Notes: generated from the sequence alone by a model not told the origin. Positions 1 to 13,284 are shown, counted from the stretch's first letter. The stretch is DNA of 64,000 nt from Ophiodon elongatus (GCA_016806645.1 JACSYO010001579.1:57501-121500), one strand, 5' to 3'. Numbers and translations: made by a program.

Positions 1-60
1 CATTCAGGTGTTTTATTTTACTACTTTGTCTCTTTGCGTCTGTAGATTTTTCCTAAATCA

Positions 61-178
61 ATCGAAAGGTGCCGTTAGATAACGCCTCATTTGCATATTT
101 AAACATAACATTCCCAGAAAAACTTCCAACACAACAAGTAATTGTCTTAAATTAAGGAATCAACTGGGGAAAGTGTCA
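61..178 (-). repeat. Dispersed repeat family A, copy 1 (in an xrn2 intron)
   Basis: On the minus strand this segment carries the same ordered blocks as two other places in the window (15.65-15.85 kb and 55.75-55.92 kb): CTTCCCCAGTTGA, then TTAAGACAAT, an ACAAG-like block, and AAATATGCAAATGAGGC. The three copies are diverged but colinear. I recognise it as a common teleost interspersed repeat but cannot name the family. Confidence 0.6.
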
Positions 179-282
179 CATTTATTCACCTGTTATCTCC
201 CATTTAAAAAGGTTAAACTCAGCACCGACTGCCTCCGTCCTCGTGAACCTCTAGTGAACATGGCGTCTTTTGTCCTCCGTAG

Positions 283-3200
283 ATTCCAGGCCCAACAGTT
301 TGCTGGGAGCGCCGCCCTCCTTCCAGCAGCCCCAGTACCCGAGGTGAGTGCGTCTGTAAACCTGCCTGTTCTGTTGTTCAGCTTCTGTTTCTCCTGGAGT
401 TCACGGTTAGCGTGCAGGAATGTACGACTCTCTCCGCTTTAAGAAAAGAGGAGATGTTATGGAATAAGATTTAATCTGTTGTTACGTCGTCAGCCGTGAA
501 CTTTATCGACCTCTACATAGAAAGTTGGTTTGATTTTGTCTTCTTCTTTTTTTTTTAATGTAATTTAACATCTTTTCCCTCAAACTTCACCTTTGTGCAT
601 TAAAGGTGTCAAGGCCCTGGTTTGTGGTTATTGTCGCAGGTTTTTGTAGCCTTGCTCTGCCTTCCTCCGTCGGGTGGGGAGGAGGGGGGAGGGGGTAAGG
701 AGGGGGGAGAGGGGGGAGAAGGGGGGCTACTGCTTCTGAATTAAGATTTCTCCCCGTCGCTCTAAAACAAATTTCTCTGGAGGAGGTTTGTGCAACTTAA
801 TGAGGCGTCGCTAACGCCGCCGCCGCCGGCTCCAGACCCTCAGAAGTCCTAATCAGGTTCTCCGGTTCGGCTCCTCAGGCCCATTGTGGCTCGGAGGCAC
901 CTCGGGTCAGTAGTTATTAGCGGCGAGTGAAAACAGTTCCTTTAACTGCTCGGGACCGGGCCGAAGGCAGCGCGGGGGGAACCTGGAGGAGAGGATTACC
1001 GGTTAAGTCCGGCGCCGGCCGGAGTGTGACATGGTTCAGTAATGAGGGATGCTCGGAGTTCCTTCTCTCTTTTGTTACTTTTAATATCACTGTTGCTGCT
1101 GCTGCTGCTTTTGAGCCGTGTCGTGCCGGCTCTTCGCTCGGTCCCACGGACACGATGCCCCCCCCCCCCTGCATCCCCCCCACCCCCGCTCGCCTCGGAG
1201 ACGAGGAAGAGCCGAGCCATATGTGGAAATGCTTCGTTTCGTACTCGGCTCTTTCATGCGCGTCTTCGCTAAGTCGTCTTGAGAGGAGACGAGGGTTTCA
1301 TCTCCTCGAGAGCCCGATCCCTCGGTAAACGGGGGGGGGGGCAGGGGGGAGGAGGGGGGTCACTTTAAAAAGCAGAGTCCACGGACGCCTCGTGGGGTTT
1401 TTCTTGGGATCAGAAGTTCACCTGTTTGATTCCCGAAACATGAATACATCTAAACGTCTAAAATCAGAAAGTCCTGATTTTATTTATTAGAAGAAAAAAA
1501 AAAAGTTTTTAGGAGGAAAGTTGAAGACTCGAGTTGCCTCCGGATGTCTTTTTTCCTTCATTTTTAAACTTGTTTTATTTATTTGTTTTATTCTTCAGAG
1601 CTGCAGCTCGATGCTCATTTTAATCAATGACGACGAAAAACTTCATAAAAGAGAAAAACGCGTTCGTCACAAAGTAAAAACTAGCGTCTTTTTCTTTCTT
1701 TTTTTAAACGTCACGGTCCAAAACACACAGATGTTCAGCTTCCAAAAATATAAAACTGAGAAAAAAGTGGTGAAATGTTTCGTTGGAGAAGCTACGAACA
1801 GAATAATCAAAGCTCTGATATCCGTTATCGTCCCGTTGACCAACAAAGCATTTCATCCTCAGATCATTATTATTATTATTATTATTATTATCATTATTAT
1901 TATTATTATTATTATCATCATTATTATTGTTATTATTATTATCATTATTATTATTATTGTTATTATCATTATTATTATTATTATTATTATTATTGTTATT
2001 ATCATTATTATTATTATTATCATTATTATTATTATTATTATCATTATTATTATTATTATCATTATTATTATTATTATTATTATTATCATTAAACGGCCGT
2101 CGGCTCGTTTCGTGACACGGAGCCTCCTGTTTACGATAAAGTTTGGGACCAAAGTGGAGCTTTTGATTGGTTACAACCGAGGGGGGCGGAGCCAAAGAAC
2201 CGAGGTCACAGGAAGTCACAGGAACAGTTACTTCCTGTTAGATCCGATCTGTAGGCTACTTGTAGTTTATAGACCTTGTTCGGATTTATTCATGTTAAAA
2301 TGTGTTATATAAATAAGCTGTATTATTATTTATTATTATTATCAACCAAGATATGTTATATAAATAAGCTTTATTATATTATCAACCAAGATATGTTATA
2401 AAAAACTTATTATATTATCAACCAAGATATGTTATATAAATAAGCTGTATAAACAACCAAAATGTTATATAAATAAGCTGTATTATTATTATTATTATCA
2501 ACCAAGATATGTTATATAAATAAGCTTTATTATAATTATCAACCAAGATATGTTATATAAATAAGCTGTATTATTATTATCAACCAAGATATGTTATATA
2601 AATAAGCTGTATTATTATTATTATTATCAACCAAGATATGTTATATAAATAAGCTGTATTATTATTATTATTATCAACCAAGATATGTTATATAAATAAG
2701 CTGTATTATTATGATCAACCACAGAATGTGTCTGTAGATTAAACTTGAGACTAACAGCCAACAATCGAGCGTTAAGTTTTACAAATACACAGAAAAATAG
2801 GATTTTCTCCAAAACGTGGTGTTTGTTGTGAAATCTAAGAGCCAATCAGCTCTCTGATCTGGCGTTTCCCATCATGCACTGGGTCACGCAGTCGGTGGAG
2901 AGCGACAGCGGCGCCCTGGCTCTGAAGACTGCGTCCGCCTCGGACACAGAACTACCCAGCATGCATTGTGATCGGTTCTGATCGGGACCATCTCCAACGA
3001 GCCTGACGACGGATTATGGGATGTTTGAGCTTCCTCTCCCTCTGGTGATGAACCACTAAACGTGTACTGAGCGGGGTTTGATGTCGTGTCTCCAGGCAGC
3101 AGCAGCAGCAGCTGTCGTACGGGGGCCGAGGCGGCGGCGGTGGCGGCGGTGGCGCTCACGGTTGGGATCGGGCCGCGCAGTCGCAGGCGTCGTCGTACCA

Positions 3201-3697
3201 GCAGAACGCCAGCCGCGGGCCGGCGGGCAGCGCGGGGGCCGGGGGGCCGGCGGGCGGCGGCTACCAGCAGCGCTTCGACAGCCGCAGAGACGAGTGGCGA
3301 GATCGCAGAGACGATCGGAGGGACAACCGCGGACAACAGCATCAGGTAAGACGGTCGCCACGGCGACGGCTGCGGGCCGAAGATTGGGTTGCGCAATTTA
3401 AAAACAATATTTTAAATATTATCAATTAAATGATAACGAATAATTAAACAAACAAAAAAAATTAAATATATTTTTTTATATATTTACTTTACCGTGCACA
3501 TTTTGCTGTTTCCTCTCCCAATTTTTTATATATATATATATTTATATTTATTATATATATGTATATATTTATATTTATTATATATATGTATATATTTATA
3601 TTTATTATATATATGTATATATTTATATTTATTATATATATGTATATATTTATATTTATTATATATATGTATATTTATATATACATATATATATGTA

Positions 3698-3736
<39 letters not shown>

Positions 3737-5410
3737 ATATTTATATTTATTATATATATATATATATATATATTGAAAAATGTGGCAACTTAAAGGCCAA
3801 GACTTGGTTGCCGGTTCCTCAAAATGGTTGCCACCGTTACCGTGGGTTACCCAGTGCTGACGAGCTTGTGGGCGGAGTCACGGTTTCGTCTTCAAGGTGT
3901 CTCGTGAATTAAAAACTTTTTATAAAGTTTGTAAAGAGCCGAAGTTTGAAGTCGGCTGTGATTCGTGAAGCTAAACATCTGATTGGCTGAATTAACCCGT
4001 TCAGAGATTAATCAAACTCTTTTCTTTTTTCGTTGGTGAACATTTTAGTTAAAGATTTAACCTTACATTTTATTTTTTATTTTCTTTACATACATTTTTT
4101 TATTCTTCATTTATTCTCTGGAGGAGAATTCTGATACTTTTTTGGATAAATTTACGCTGAATATTACTTTTGTCAACCGATTTATTCATTTATTTAATCA
4201 ATTAATTGTTAATTGTCTAAAAGACCAAAACAAGCTTCTTTTTTTTCTTTAAAACCCCAAATCTACCCAGTTTACAGAATAACGTTTTACGGTATAATCA
4301 TGTGAAACAGAAGAGCATCAAATCCAAATATTAGAAACTATTGACGTTTAACTGTCGATCGACTAATTGTTTCCGCGCCGTTATTCAAAAAGATTATTTC
4401 TTTATTTTCTTTATATCTCAACAGATTTGGAATCTAAAATTCACTGAAACTTATTTTACTTCCCGGTGATTTTACAGTATTTTACTGTGATTTCTGCCGT
4501 TTTTAGAAAGTTCTGAGATTTCCTTCTTCTCCCAAAATCAATGGAGGTAAATGGAATTCACCTTCGGAGGTTTTAACTTTGTTTAACTGGAATTATTTTA
4601 TTTCTCTTGGACGTTTTTTGGGGGTTTGCCGAAGCACAAATCTGGTGAATTCTTCTTGAGAGATGCACAAGAAGGCAGTTTAAAAAACATTAATAAAAAC
4701 GTATATATATTTATATATGTTTTTATTTCATTTTTTCTTCTTTAGAAGAAATTTAATAAACACACTTTTAGTGTTTTTCTTAATTTAATTTTTTTTACAT
4801 TTGGCCACTAATGGGTTAATCAGATTATTTCTTCATCAGAAAACTGTAAACTCACCTTTTTTAATTAAAAAGTGGCTCCAATTGACAAAATAAAACATTT
4901 TAAAATATGGAGCTAAATTTGACTAAAGTGCTAAATTCTAGAATAAAGTTTTGATTGAAATACAAATAAAATGTTTTCTTTTACATTTTACTTATTTATT
5001 TTTTCAACATAAAAACAGGTCTTGTTTTTAGATTTTTAATAATTTGGGATCTTAAAATAATGTTTAATTCTTGACTCTCTGGCCGAAGACATAAAGGATT
5101 TATTTATTTATTTATTTATTTTGTATCCATGTGAAGGAAATTTGACGATTCCATTAAAAAAAAAAAAAAAAAAAACATTTTCTTTTTAATACGACTTGTC
5201 AAATCCCCGTAAAAGATGAATTAAATTACCTCAACCACTTTTTATATAATTATAAAAATAATAACGGTTTTATTAATGTTTGTTAGAGTCTGTAATTGTT
5301 TTTAAATCGTTGGTTCTAATGTAATAAGGTGTTGTGTGTTTCAGGGCTACAGCGCTGGCAGAGGAGGTTACCCGGCTCCTCCTCCTTCCAGGAAATACAA
5401 CTGGAATTAA
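283..5410 (+). CDS. xrn2: xrn2, last three coding exons (3' end of gene; 5' part lies outside the window)
   Basis: Seen: exons 283-343, 3096-3345 and 5345-5410 with AG/GT borders and compatible phases (2, 0, then stop TAA at 5408-5410). They encode a low-complexity tail: a Pro/Gln stretch (SLLGAPPSFQQPQYPR), a Gln run, a Gly-rich block, an Arg/Asp-rich block (RRDEWRDRRDDRRDNRG) and an end in SRKYNWN. Known: XRN2 is a nuclear 5'-3' exoribonuclease acting in transcription termination and RNA turnover; its catalytic domains are N-terminal and its tail is low-complexity, and in vertebrates the gene sits beside NKX2-4. Inference: identity rests mainly on the tail composition and this position. No catalytic residues are in the window. 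It is tail-to-tail with nkx2.4. Confidence 0.7.
660..1360 (+). other. Intronic GC-rich and G-run segment in xrn2 intron
   Basis: The first part (about 676-726) is almost pure G/A with many runs of three or more G on the plus strand. The part around 780-1320 is GC-rich with a CTG run, and another long G run follows near 1330-1360. Open frames here have no recognisable domain and I call no gene. G-quadruplex potential is plausible from the G runs only. Confidence 0.4.
1865..2090 (+). repeat. (ATT)n microsatellite with ATC/GTT variants
   Basis: About 225 bases of uninterrupted trinucleotide repeat, mostly ATT, with scattered ATC and GTT units. Apparent poly-Ile or poly-Asn frames come from the repeat and are not genes. 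It lies in an xrn2 intron. Confidence 0.95.
2300..2720 (+). repeat. AT-rich tandem repeat, unit roughly 35-50 bp
   Basis: About nine imperfect units, each containing ATCAACCAAGATATGTTAT followed by ATAAATAAGCTGT and a variable number of ATT triplets. Unit length varies through the triplet run, so it is a minisatellite with an internal microsatellite. It lies in an xrn2 intron. Confidence 0.9.
3526..3772 (+). repeat. TA-rich microsatellite with a higher-order unit
   Basis: TA dinucleotides interrupted regularly by TTTATATTTATTA and TATGTATA blocks, giving a second-order period of roughly 33 bp for about five copies. The rest of this intron (3.35-5.34 kb) is AT-rich, and I see nothing else in it. 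Confidence 0.9.
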
Positions 5411-5693
5411 ACTCAAAGTAATGTTGGACTTTCAGGCTGGGGGTGGTGGTGAGGGGGGGGGGTATTTTTATGGGAGACGTGTCTTTTTCTTTCATTTTAA
5501 TGTCTTATTTTACAATTGAATTAGTGTTTTTTCTTTTTTTTAAATTCTACTTACGAAAAGAATTGTACTTGTAACTTGTGATTTTTAAGACAAAGGGCCT
5601 GTAAAACTTGTGAAATACAAGTGTGTCAAGGACGAAGTGTCCCGCTGTGTTTATTTTTGAGTCAAATCTCTCCAACAACAACTAAACATGTGT

Positions 5694-5699
5694 AATAAA
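5694..5699 (+). promoter_or_regulatory. poly(A) signal of xrn2
   Basis: AATAAA lies 284 bases after the xrn2 stop codon, in an AT-rich 3' UTR. It is the first canonical hexamer downstream of the stop and lies about 320 bases from the probable end of the convergent nkx2.4 transcript. Confidence 0.6.
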
Positions 5700-6017
5700 A
5701 GAATAATAGTGATGTTGGGATTATATTTTTTTTTTTACAGGAATAATCGTCTATAAAGGATTTTTCTTTTTTTTAAATGCACATTTTTAATCTTACTTAA
5801 ATGTTAAACTGCAAAAACACTTTTTAAAAAGTCACTTATTTTTAATAAAACTCGTAATAGAATTAAGATTTCTTCACTAAATGAAAAAGAGATGTTTTAT
5901 ATTCGTCTCTAGTTGTAAACACTGATTCTTGTTGTTGCTCCAAATATTTAAAAAAAAAATGCTTCAGACTCCACAGAAATAAACAAAAAGCATTGAAATG
6001 TCCAAAATGAAAATATC

Positions 6018-6023
6018 ATTTAT
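6018..6023 (-). promoter_or_regulatory. Candidate poly(A) signal of nkx2.4
   Basis: On the minus strand AATAAA lies about 550 bases beyond the nkx2.4 stop. If used, the nkx2.4 and xrn2 transcripts end about 320 bases apart and face each other. Confidence 0.45.
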
Positions 6024-6569
6024 TCAATACCGGAAAGAAATTGTGACAAAAGAATATTTACTGATTTTCTTCCAATGAAAAATATTTCTCACTTCGTTTA
6101 ATTCCAAACGGAGAAAACGGCTGTAGATTATTGTTCCGCCTCTATTGCTTCACTTTGTATTGACTTCATATATAAAACCTGCAATAATTTAATTGGTGGT
6201 GATGAATGGGGTGCGCGGTGCGCGCGCCTCGTCCTGAATCCCCTGGAGTCGGATGTTCTGCTTTAAACGCAGCAGCAGTTACAAAAAAAAGACAAATATT
6301 TCGTTTTGAAGAGGAAGAAAATACATTATTATCATTCGGAGAAGGATCTAATATACAGTTTTTATGTTTGCGCCTTATTGCTCAACCCCACTGAGTGTCT
6401 TTTGAGTCCCCGCGTGCGTAAAGGAACCAGAACTTTACGCACGGAGAGAAAATACAAAAAGTGGCGCTTGTTTCTGTCCTCCAGCCGGTTCGCCTTAGAA
6501 AAAAAAGAATCCATCCCGGGAATGAGGTCCCCACCGGCCCGCTCCCGTAGCGTCCTCCCCCCGGTGCGC

Positions 6570-8303
6570 CTACCAAGTCCTCCCGTACAGTAAGTTGGAG
6601 CCGATCATGCTGTTCGTGTACTCGATGAGCGCCGCGTCCGTCTGCGTCATGCTGCCCTGCCCGTGCAGTCCCAGCGGAGGACTCGGGGACAAGTCGTCCA
6701 GCTCCTCGGTGGACGACAGCTGGTTCACCTGCTGCGGGGTCACCGCCATGACCTCCCCCGAGCCGCCCTGCCGGTTTCCGGTGTGGTCGGCGCCGCTGGA
6801 GTCGCTGCGGCAGCCCTTGCCGGCCTTGGAGAGGCCCGGGGACCCGGAGGAGGAGCGGTGCGTGGCGGCGCACGGGCCGGGCGCCGGCTGCTTGTCCTTG
6901 GCCTGCCGCTTCAGCTTGTAGCGGTGGTTCTGGAACCAGATCTTCACCTGGTTCGGGCTGAGGTGGATGAGCCCGGCCAGGTGCTCCCGCTCCGGGGCGG
7001 ACAGGTACTTCTGCTGCTTGAAGCGCCGCTCCAGCTCGTACACCTGCGCCTGCGAGAAGAGCACGCGCCGCTTCCTCCGCGGCGCCGCGTGCAGCGTCAC
7101 CATGGACTTGGCGGCGCAGTCCATGCCGGCCAAGCTGCCCACCATCCCGGACACGTTCATCCCGGCGGAGGGGCCCATGAACCTGGAGACTTAGCGGAGA
7201 AATCATCGTTTGGATAAAAAAAGAAAACAAGTGAACGAACTCACTGATTAATTTATGATGTGATTAATTATGTTAAATAACTAAATACATTATTGATTAA
7301 ATGCAGCGGCCTTGAGAAATGTAATGGTTTGTTTAAAAATAATTAGAAAATATTAAATAAACCGAAGAAAATCTGTGGAAACAACTAAACGTCTCGCTTA
7401 GTTTTTTTTTTTATAAATCCGTTATCAAAGCAAAAATATAGCTATTTATTATTATAAAAGCCGTATAATAGCCGTTTATTTAATGAGTTAAAACATTTAA
7501 AAATCATTATGGAGGACTATTAACACTTTGTGGTCACTTTATGATGATTAAAAATGCTGTTCCGTTATTATTTAATCCGCAAATACTTTATTTAACTTTT
7601 AAATTCGATTCTTAAAGTGATTTAAATTGATTTAAATTTAATTCTGAGGACTGTTTGAAGTCTCAACAGAGGGAGATAATTCAGGTGTCATAAAAAGTCA
7701 CTTTTAATCTAATTTAAAGAACATTTAACTTTTTGTTTAGTTTTGTTTTTTAAACTTCTCATATTTAAACCCAAACTTTGAATCGAGGCCGCTCTTACTT
7801 GTCGGGTACCGGGGCTCCGGGCTTCCGTACCACGCCGCTGCCGCGCCTCCGCCCCGCACCGTCTCCTGGTAGGACGGCAGGTCTCCGACGCTCCCGATGC
7901 CGCCGTTACAGAACCCTCCCACGGCCCCGGAGAACTGCGGCACCCCGTGGGGCGCGTGGTGGTGGTGGTGGTGGTAGGGCCCTCCGGCGGCTGCTGCTGA
8001 GGAAGAGGAGGAGGATGAGGATGAAGAGGCGGAGGACAGGTGGTGATGGTGGTGGTGGTGGTGGTGATGGAGATGAGGCGGCTGCTGATGCTGCTGCTGC
8101 GCCGGGTGGTGTTGGTGGTGGTGGTGGTGCTGATGCTGCTGCGTACCGGGCTGGGAGACGTGCTGCTGCCGGTAGGCGCCCAGCGGGGACCCGAGGCTCC
8201 CCGCGGCGGAATCCATGCCTCCGAACCTCCGGTAGCTGTCCTCCATCGGGCTCAAGATGTCGGAGACTGAGAAGGGGGTGGAGTGCTTCGGGCTGAAGGA
8301 CAT
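6570..8303 (-). CDS. nkx2.4: nkx2.4, NK2-class homeodomain transcription factor
   Basis: Seen: two exons on the minus strand, 8303-7799 and 7189-6570, intron 609 bp, joined in phase 1; 374 residues. The start MSFSPKHSTPFSVSDILSP carries the TN/eh1 repressor motif (FSVSDIL). A His/Gln-rich stretch, a Ser run and a second His run fill the first exon. The junction reads ISRFMGPSAG; the homeodomain is at about 206-265 with WFQNHRYKLKR (NK2-specific Tyr54), and the end is LLYGRTW. Known: the Nkx2.1/2.4 subgroup shares the N-terminal motif, ISRFMG and the LLYGRTW end; Nkx2.4 is the member beside XRN2. It binds DNA in forebrain and endoderm derivatives. Odd: HLSPNQ and KLKR replace the usual HLTPTQ and KMKR. 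nkx2.1 is the alternative but does not fit the neighbours. Confidence 0.93.
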
Positions 8304-9960
8304 GGTGCGGACGCCCCCGTGCTGCTGGATGTGGTCCGGGTCTCGGTCCGGCGGCTCTCTGCCTGCGTCCCCCTCCCTCCCTCCGGCTGCGTGCGCTCCT
8401 CCGGCTCCCTGGAAAGAAGTCCAGCTGGTCGGCTGCAGAGGAGACGAGTTCCCCTTATCCCGCCGGACTCGAGCCTCCCGACGCACGCGGGGGGGGCGGG
8501 TGGGAGGGGGGGACGGGGGGGTTAGGGGGGCGGGGCGACGCGGACACATGCAGCCAACAAAAGGCAGTTGACATTAGAGGTAAGTGGAGAAAATGGTTTG
8601 GACCTACTTTCTTCATGGAGGTTTGACCCAAACGAGAAACGCGGAGGCACACATGGTCTGAGTCAGCCGAGCTTCACTTTCCGCTGAATTCACTCTTTTA
8701 AAACACAGTAATATAATTAATATCATGAATGACGAGCTGGTTTTAAAATGTACTTTATTATTAGATTATCATTGTTTTATTATTATTATTATTGTTAGAA
8801 TATTATTATTAGATTATTATTGTTTTATTATTTTATTATTATTAGGTTATTATTAGATTATTTTTATCATTATTATTAGATCATTATTATTATATTATTA
8901 TTATTATTATTAGATTAGTAGTAGTAGCTATGAAATATGAATATTTAACTTTATTTACATGTTGGAAACCTTTTTGTTCAAACTGTCCAGAACTTTTCAT
9001 TTTATTTTTGACCACTTATCCATCTGTGACTTTTAACACCGTCTATTTATTTATTTACTTTGTGCGCGCGCAGGTCTGTTGTTTCAGTTACACAGGAGCA
9101 GATTTCAGTTTTATCTTCTAACTCGGACGCAATAATTTAGTTGAATTTCTGGAGTTGATGAAGTTATTTTTGAGGGATTTAACTTTCCATCAACGAATAG
9201 ATCCAGAAAAACAGTCGTTTTCTGTAAATTGTCAACTTTATTTTTTCTTTTCTAATTGTGGAGAAACATTTTTAATGCAACTTTGTTATTGTTCAGATTT
9301 GTATTTCTCCCAAGTTCCAGTTTTTACAGCAAATAACTTTTTTTCATGTAAATTAGTTTTATAATTAAGTCAAATATATTAATAATCAGGTTTATTAAGT
9401 ATATATGAGATCATTTATTTAAATTAAGTTTTTGATTTGACAATGTGCCATCAATAATGTTTTTTTGTCTTCTTTACTTAACCTACGGTACTTTATTATT
9501 CTTTATTAATTATATGTTTTATTCTGTATTTTCTATATTTCATTCTAATTCTAACTCGATTAACTCAACATTTCGATTTAATAAAAAGCATTTGAAAGAT
9601 TTGAACCTCGAAATCATGTTTCCTTATTATTATTATTATTATTATTATTATTTTTCTTTTTTTTTCTTTTTTTTTTTTTTTTTACATTATTGGGTTGGAG
9701 CTAAGTTAGTTGAGCCACAGAGAAAATAAATGGCAGATATCTTAAAACTAAGTGCATTAATTAAAGTAATAAAGTAAAAATCCAGAAGACTTTAGACCTC
9801 TTTCATTTCATTTTAATTAATTTAATTACTTTAATATTTTCATATAAAACGTTTCCCTCTTCGTGTATTTACAGGTTTCTCTTTAACTAATAATTATATA
9901 ATTCACCTTTTTTAAAACGTGCCGCCTCTGTTCCGAGCAGCCAATCACCTGCTGACCTGC
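8304..9960 (-). other. nkx2.4 5' flank and upstream region
   Basis: About 8304-8550 is GC-rich and probably 5' UTR or promoter of nkx2.4, with a long G/C run near 8490-8530. From 8760 to 8930 there is an imperfect ATT triplet repeat. The remainder to 9.96 kb is AT-rich with another ATT/T run near 9625-9685. No gene is seen. Enhancers are possible but cannot be recognised without comparison. Confidence 0.4.
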
Positions 9961-9961
9961 T

Positions 9962-10012
9962 GCTGACGTCACCTCACGTCACCTCACGTCACCTCACGTG
10001 ACCTCACGTGCT
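9962..10012 (+). promoter_or_regulatory. CRE plus repeated ACGTCA/CACGTG motifs
   Basis: A full palindromic CRE (TGACGTCA) is followed by four further CCTCACGT copies at a 10-base spacing. The last two read CACGTGA and CACGTGC, so they create CACGTG E-boxes. The block is flanked by GC-rich sequence (9.9-10.2 kb) inside an AT-rich region, 1.7 kb upstream of nkx2.4. Binding by CREB/ATF or bHLH factors is inference from the motifs. Confidence 0.55.
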
Positions 10013-10569
10013 CTCTGGAGGGTTTTTTTTCCCGCTGCATCGGATAAAAAAGTGTCGGGTGAGCCGCTCGGCTGCAGGAGGGACCGGGACCTCAGCGGAG
10101 CGGCTCCCCGGGGCTCGGAGCTGCTGCTGCGGGCTTTGAGAGGGGGGAAGCCGGGCGGGACGGACCGACTCACACCGGGGAGTAAATTCTGATTTACAGA
10201 TGAAAGGCCTTTTTAGTTATTATTATTCTATTTATATGTATATAACTCTATAATAACCTAAAGGAGATTTATATAGAAAAGTTACAATAATAGTCTTTGT
10301 TAGTTAAACGTGAGTTTAATTCATTCTAAGAGACGTTTCTAACTCTTATAATGTGTCTTATATTAGTTATAATATTCCTATATGGGCTTTATATTGCCTA
10401 TAAAGTATATATATTGTTACATAGTTTTATTATGTATCTCTGTTGCTTTTTAATTACTTTATAAGAACCTAAAGGAGCTTTATATAGAAATGTTACAACA
10501 ATAGTCTGTTAGTTAAACATGAGTTTAAGGTGAATTAATTCTTCTGAGACGTTTCTAACTCCTAAGATG

Positions 10570-10710
10570 GCTTTATATAATTAAGATTCATATAATTAAG
10601 ATTTATATCATTATGATTTATATAATTAAGATTTATATCATTATGATTTATATAATTAAGATTTATATCATTATGATTTATATAATTAAGATTTGTATCA
10701 TTATGATATA
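10570..10710 (+). repeat. 30-bp AT-rich tandem repeat
   Basis: Four to five copies of a unit containing ATTAAGATTTATATCATTATG. The surrounding region 10.2-12.88 kb is AT-rich, with TA runs at 11550-11570 and 11915-11957 and a GTT run near 11715-11740. I see no gene in it. Confidence 0.85.
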
Positions 10711-11906
10711 AAGAGACTTCATGTTGCCTCTAAACCTTTATTATATCTGCCTCTAAAATTGGTTTCTAATAATCTCTGCTCCTGTTTATTGACCTTTTGT
10801 CGACTTAAAATAAACTTTTTTTGATGAGTTAAAGCTCTAATGTCTCTAAGGTGAGTTTAATGTGTGTATGTTTACATATATATACTCTTATAATATATTT
10901 ATACATTTGAACTATGCCTCTGAAGTTAGTTTATGCTCTTTCTAATGTTATAATTACAGTATTGTACATTTCTTTTGTCTCTTAAATCCTGTTTAATGAG
11001 TTTAGGATGAATTATTTGTAGCTCAAAGGTCTTTTTATTCTTATTATGATAAATAATTAATTGAATGTGATTCTTTAATGACTTTATGTCGACTTAAATT
11101 ATGGTATAATATCATTACGTTCCATAAGGACTTATAATGTGTTCGTTTGTCATCAGTTCAAGTTGAATTAATTATATTATATTATGTCATGTGGACTACA
11201 TGTTGCCTCTGATCAATACAGTATTAAACAGATTAATAATACATCTGCTGATGTTAAATTACCTTAAAAAATATGCTTTTAAACCGTTATAATGTGAGAT
11301 TAATTGACTGTTTAATTTTAAAAGACGTTTCTAATAATCACCATAATGAATCAGTGTAGATTTAAAGTGATTTTATTGTTATTATTATTACAGAATATAT
11401 GTGGATGTTTGTGGTTCTCTGTTTACGTTAGTGTTTATTTTGTATTTAAATCCTTAAATATTATCATCATACATGGTATGATATTAATATTCAAGTAGAG
11501 GTATTGATCAACTTATTGACGGAGGAATTTGGTACTTTATTTTATTACTGTTATATATATATATATATATTACTTCTACTACTATACTAATTGTTATATA
11601 GATTAATTTGATTTAAAGGTATTTTAACTGGTACTTATAGTAGTTATCTCTTGTAGGAACTTAAAATGTTTCGGTGGAACTTCAAAGTTATGAACTTATC
11701 GTTGAGCTGCTTGTTGTTGTTGTTGTTGTTGTTGTTGTTTTTATGATTCTGGATTTTTTTCACGTGTGTATTTCATTTAGATAAAATAATATAATGTGAT
11801 TTTATCAGCTTTGTTCTCTTTAACTGCTTATATATATTATTATAATATATAATAGAGCTGTCGCTTCCACTGAGATCAAAACATTAGTGTTTTTATTTGT
11901 TTTATT

Positions 11907-11961
<55 letters not shown>

Positions 11962-12884
11962 TTTAATTTAATTTGTTTTATTTATTTATTTAATTTTTAT
12001 TTATTTTTATTTATTTAGGAGCCTCAATGAGCTTTATGTCATAAAAGTCAAAAACGATTTAAATTGTTTTATTTAAAAATTTTAGACACGATATGTTTAA
12101 ATTTGACTTTGATGCAAAACAACAAATAAATGAATAAGTTGTTGATTAGTTGTTTTGTTTAGACTTTTAAAGTTTATATTTAATTAATTTAAACTCTTGA
12201 CTGATCACTTTTGTTCTTGCAGTCGGGTTTTAAAGGGAAATATGTAATAATAAGAATCAGAGTGGCGTCTGTGAGAACTCATTCTGCTTTCTTTAATAAT
12301 CATAATTAAAAAAAATAATGAGATTTCATCAGCTCTTACGGCTTTCAGTTAATTTATTTTGTAGCAAGAAGAGAAATACTTTATTTTAGGATTTTATGAG
12401 AATATTTAAACTTTACTAATTCAACTTTATTTAAAAACGCCAGTAAAACATTTGGATTTCAAGCTGTTTCCTGAATCTGAGCCTTTTTTTAAAATTCAAG
12501 AATAAAACTTAAATCTTTGTTTTCCAGCTGATCACAGCTCAAATACTTATTACTTTTTTATTTATTATAAAAATTACTTTTTGTTTTGTTTTGGTAAACT
12601 CCAGAAACGGGACAAAATTACATTAATCTATTACTATGATAAATATGGAAATAAAGTTAAACTTTGTGTGTATTTCTACAAACTTTATTTTATTTTTATT
12701 AACAATTTAGGGAAGTTTTCCTCTTTATTGAGAAAATTGTTTAAAAATCTTCTTTAAAACCGGTTTAACTGACAGAACTTTTCCATATTTGCAATAAATA
12801 CACAATATTTGTTAGAAATAAAATGTTTGCTTTGGTTGTTTTTGTCTGTTTGTCTGACTCTGATTACTGAAGTTTACTGTACAA

Positions 12885-13137
12885 TCATGAGGTACTTGTA
12901 CTCCACTTGAGTATTTGCATGTTGTGCTACTTTATACTTTATACTGAGGTAAATATTCTACTTCTTATTCCACTATATTTATGTGATAGTTACTTTGTAG
13001 ATTCAGATTATGAACGCAAAATGTAAATTACCTCATAAATTACGATGTATTACTGTGAATTAAACCAGCAACATTAAAGGGATGAGCATAATTTTATTCC
13101 AGTATTATAATATATATATTTATAATATATATATTTA

Positions 13138-13182
<45 letters not shown>

Positions 13183-13209
13183 TTATTTATTTAAATTTAT
13201 ATATATGTA

Positions 13210-13284
<75 letters not shown>

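Noticed and set aside
1521..2312. 263-residue frame with a long poly-Ile run
   Set aside because: It reads through an (ATT)n microsatellite inside an xrn2 intron, with poly-Asn on the other strand.
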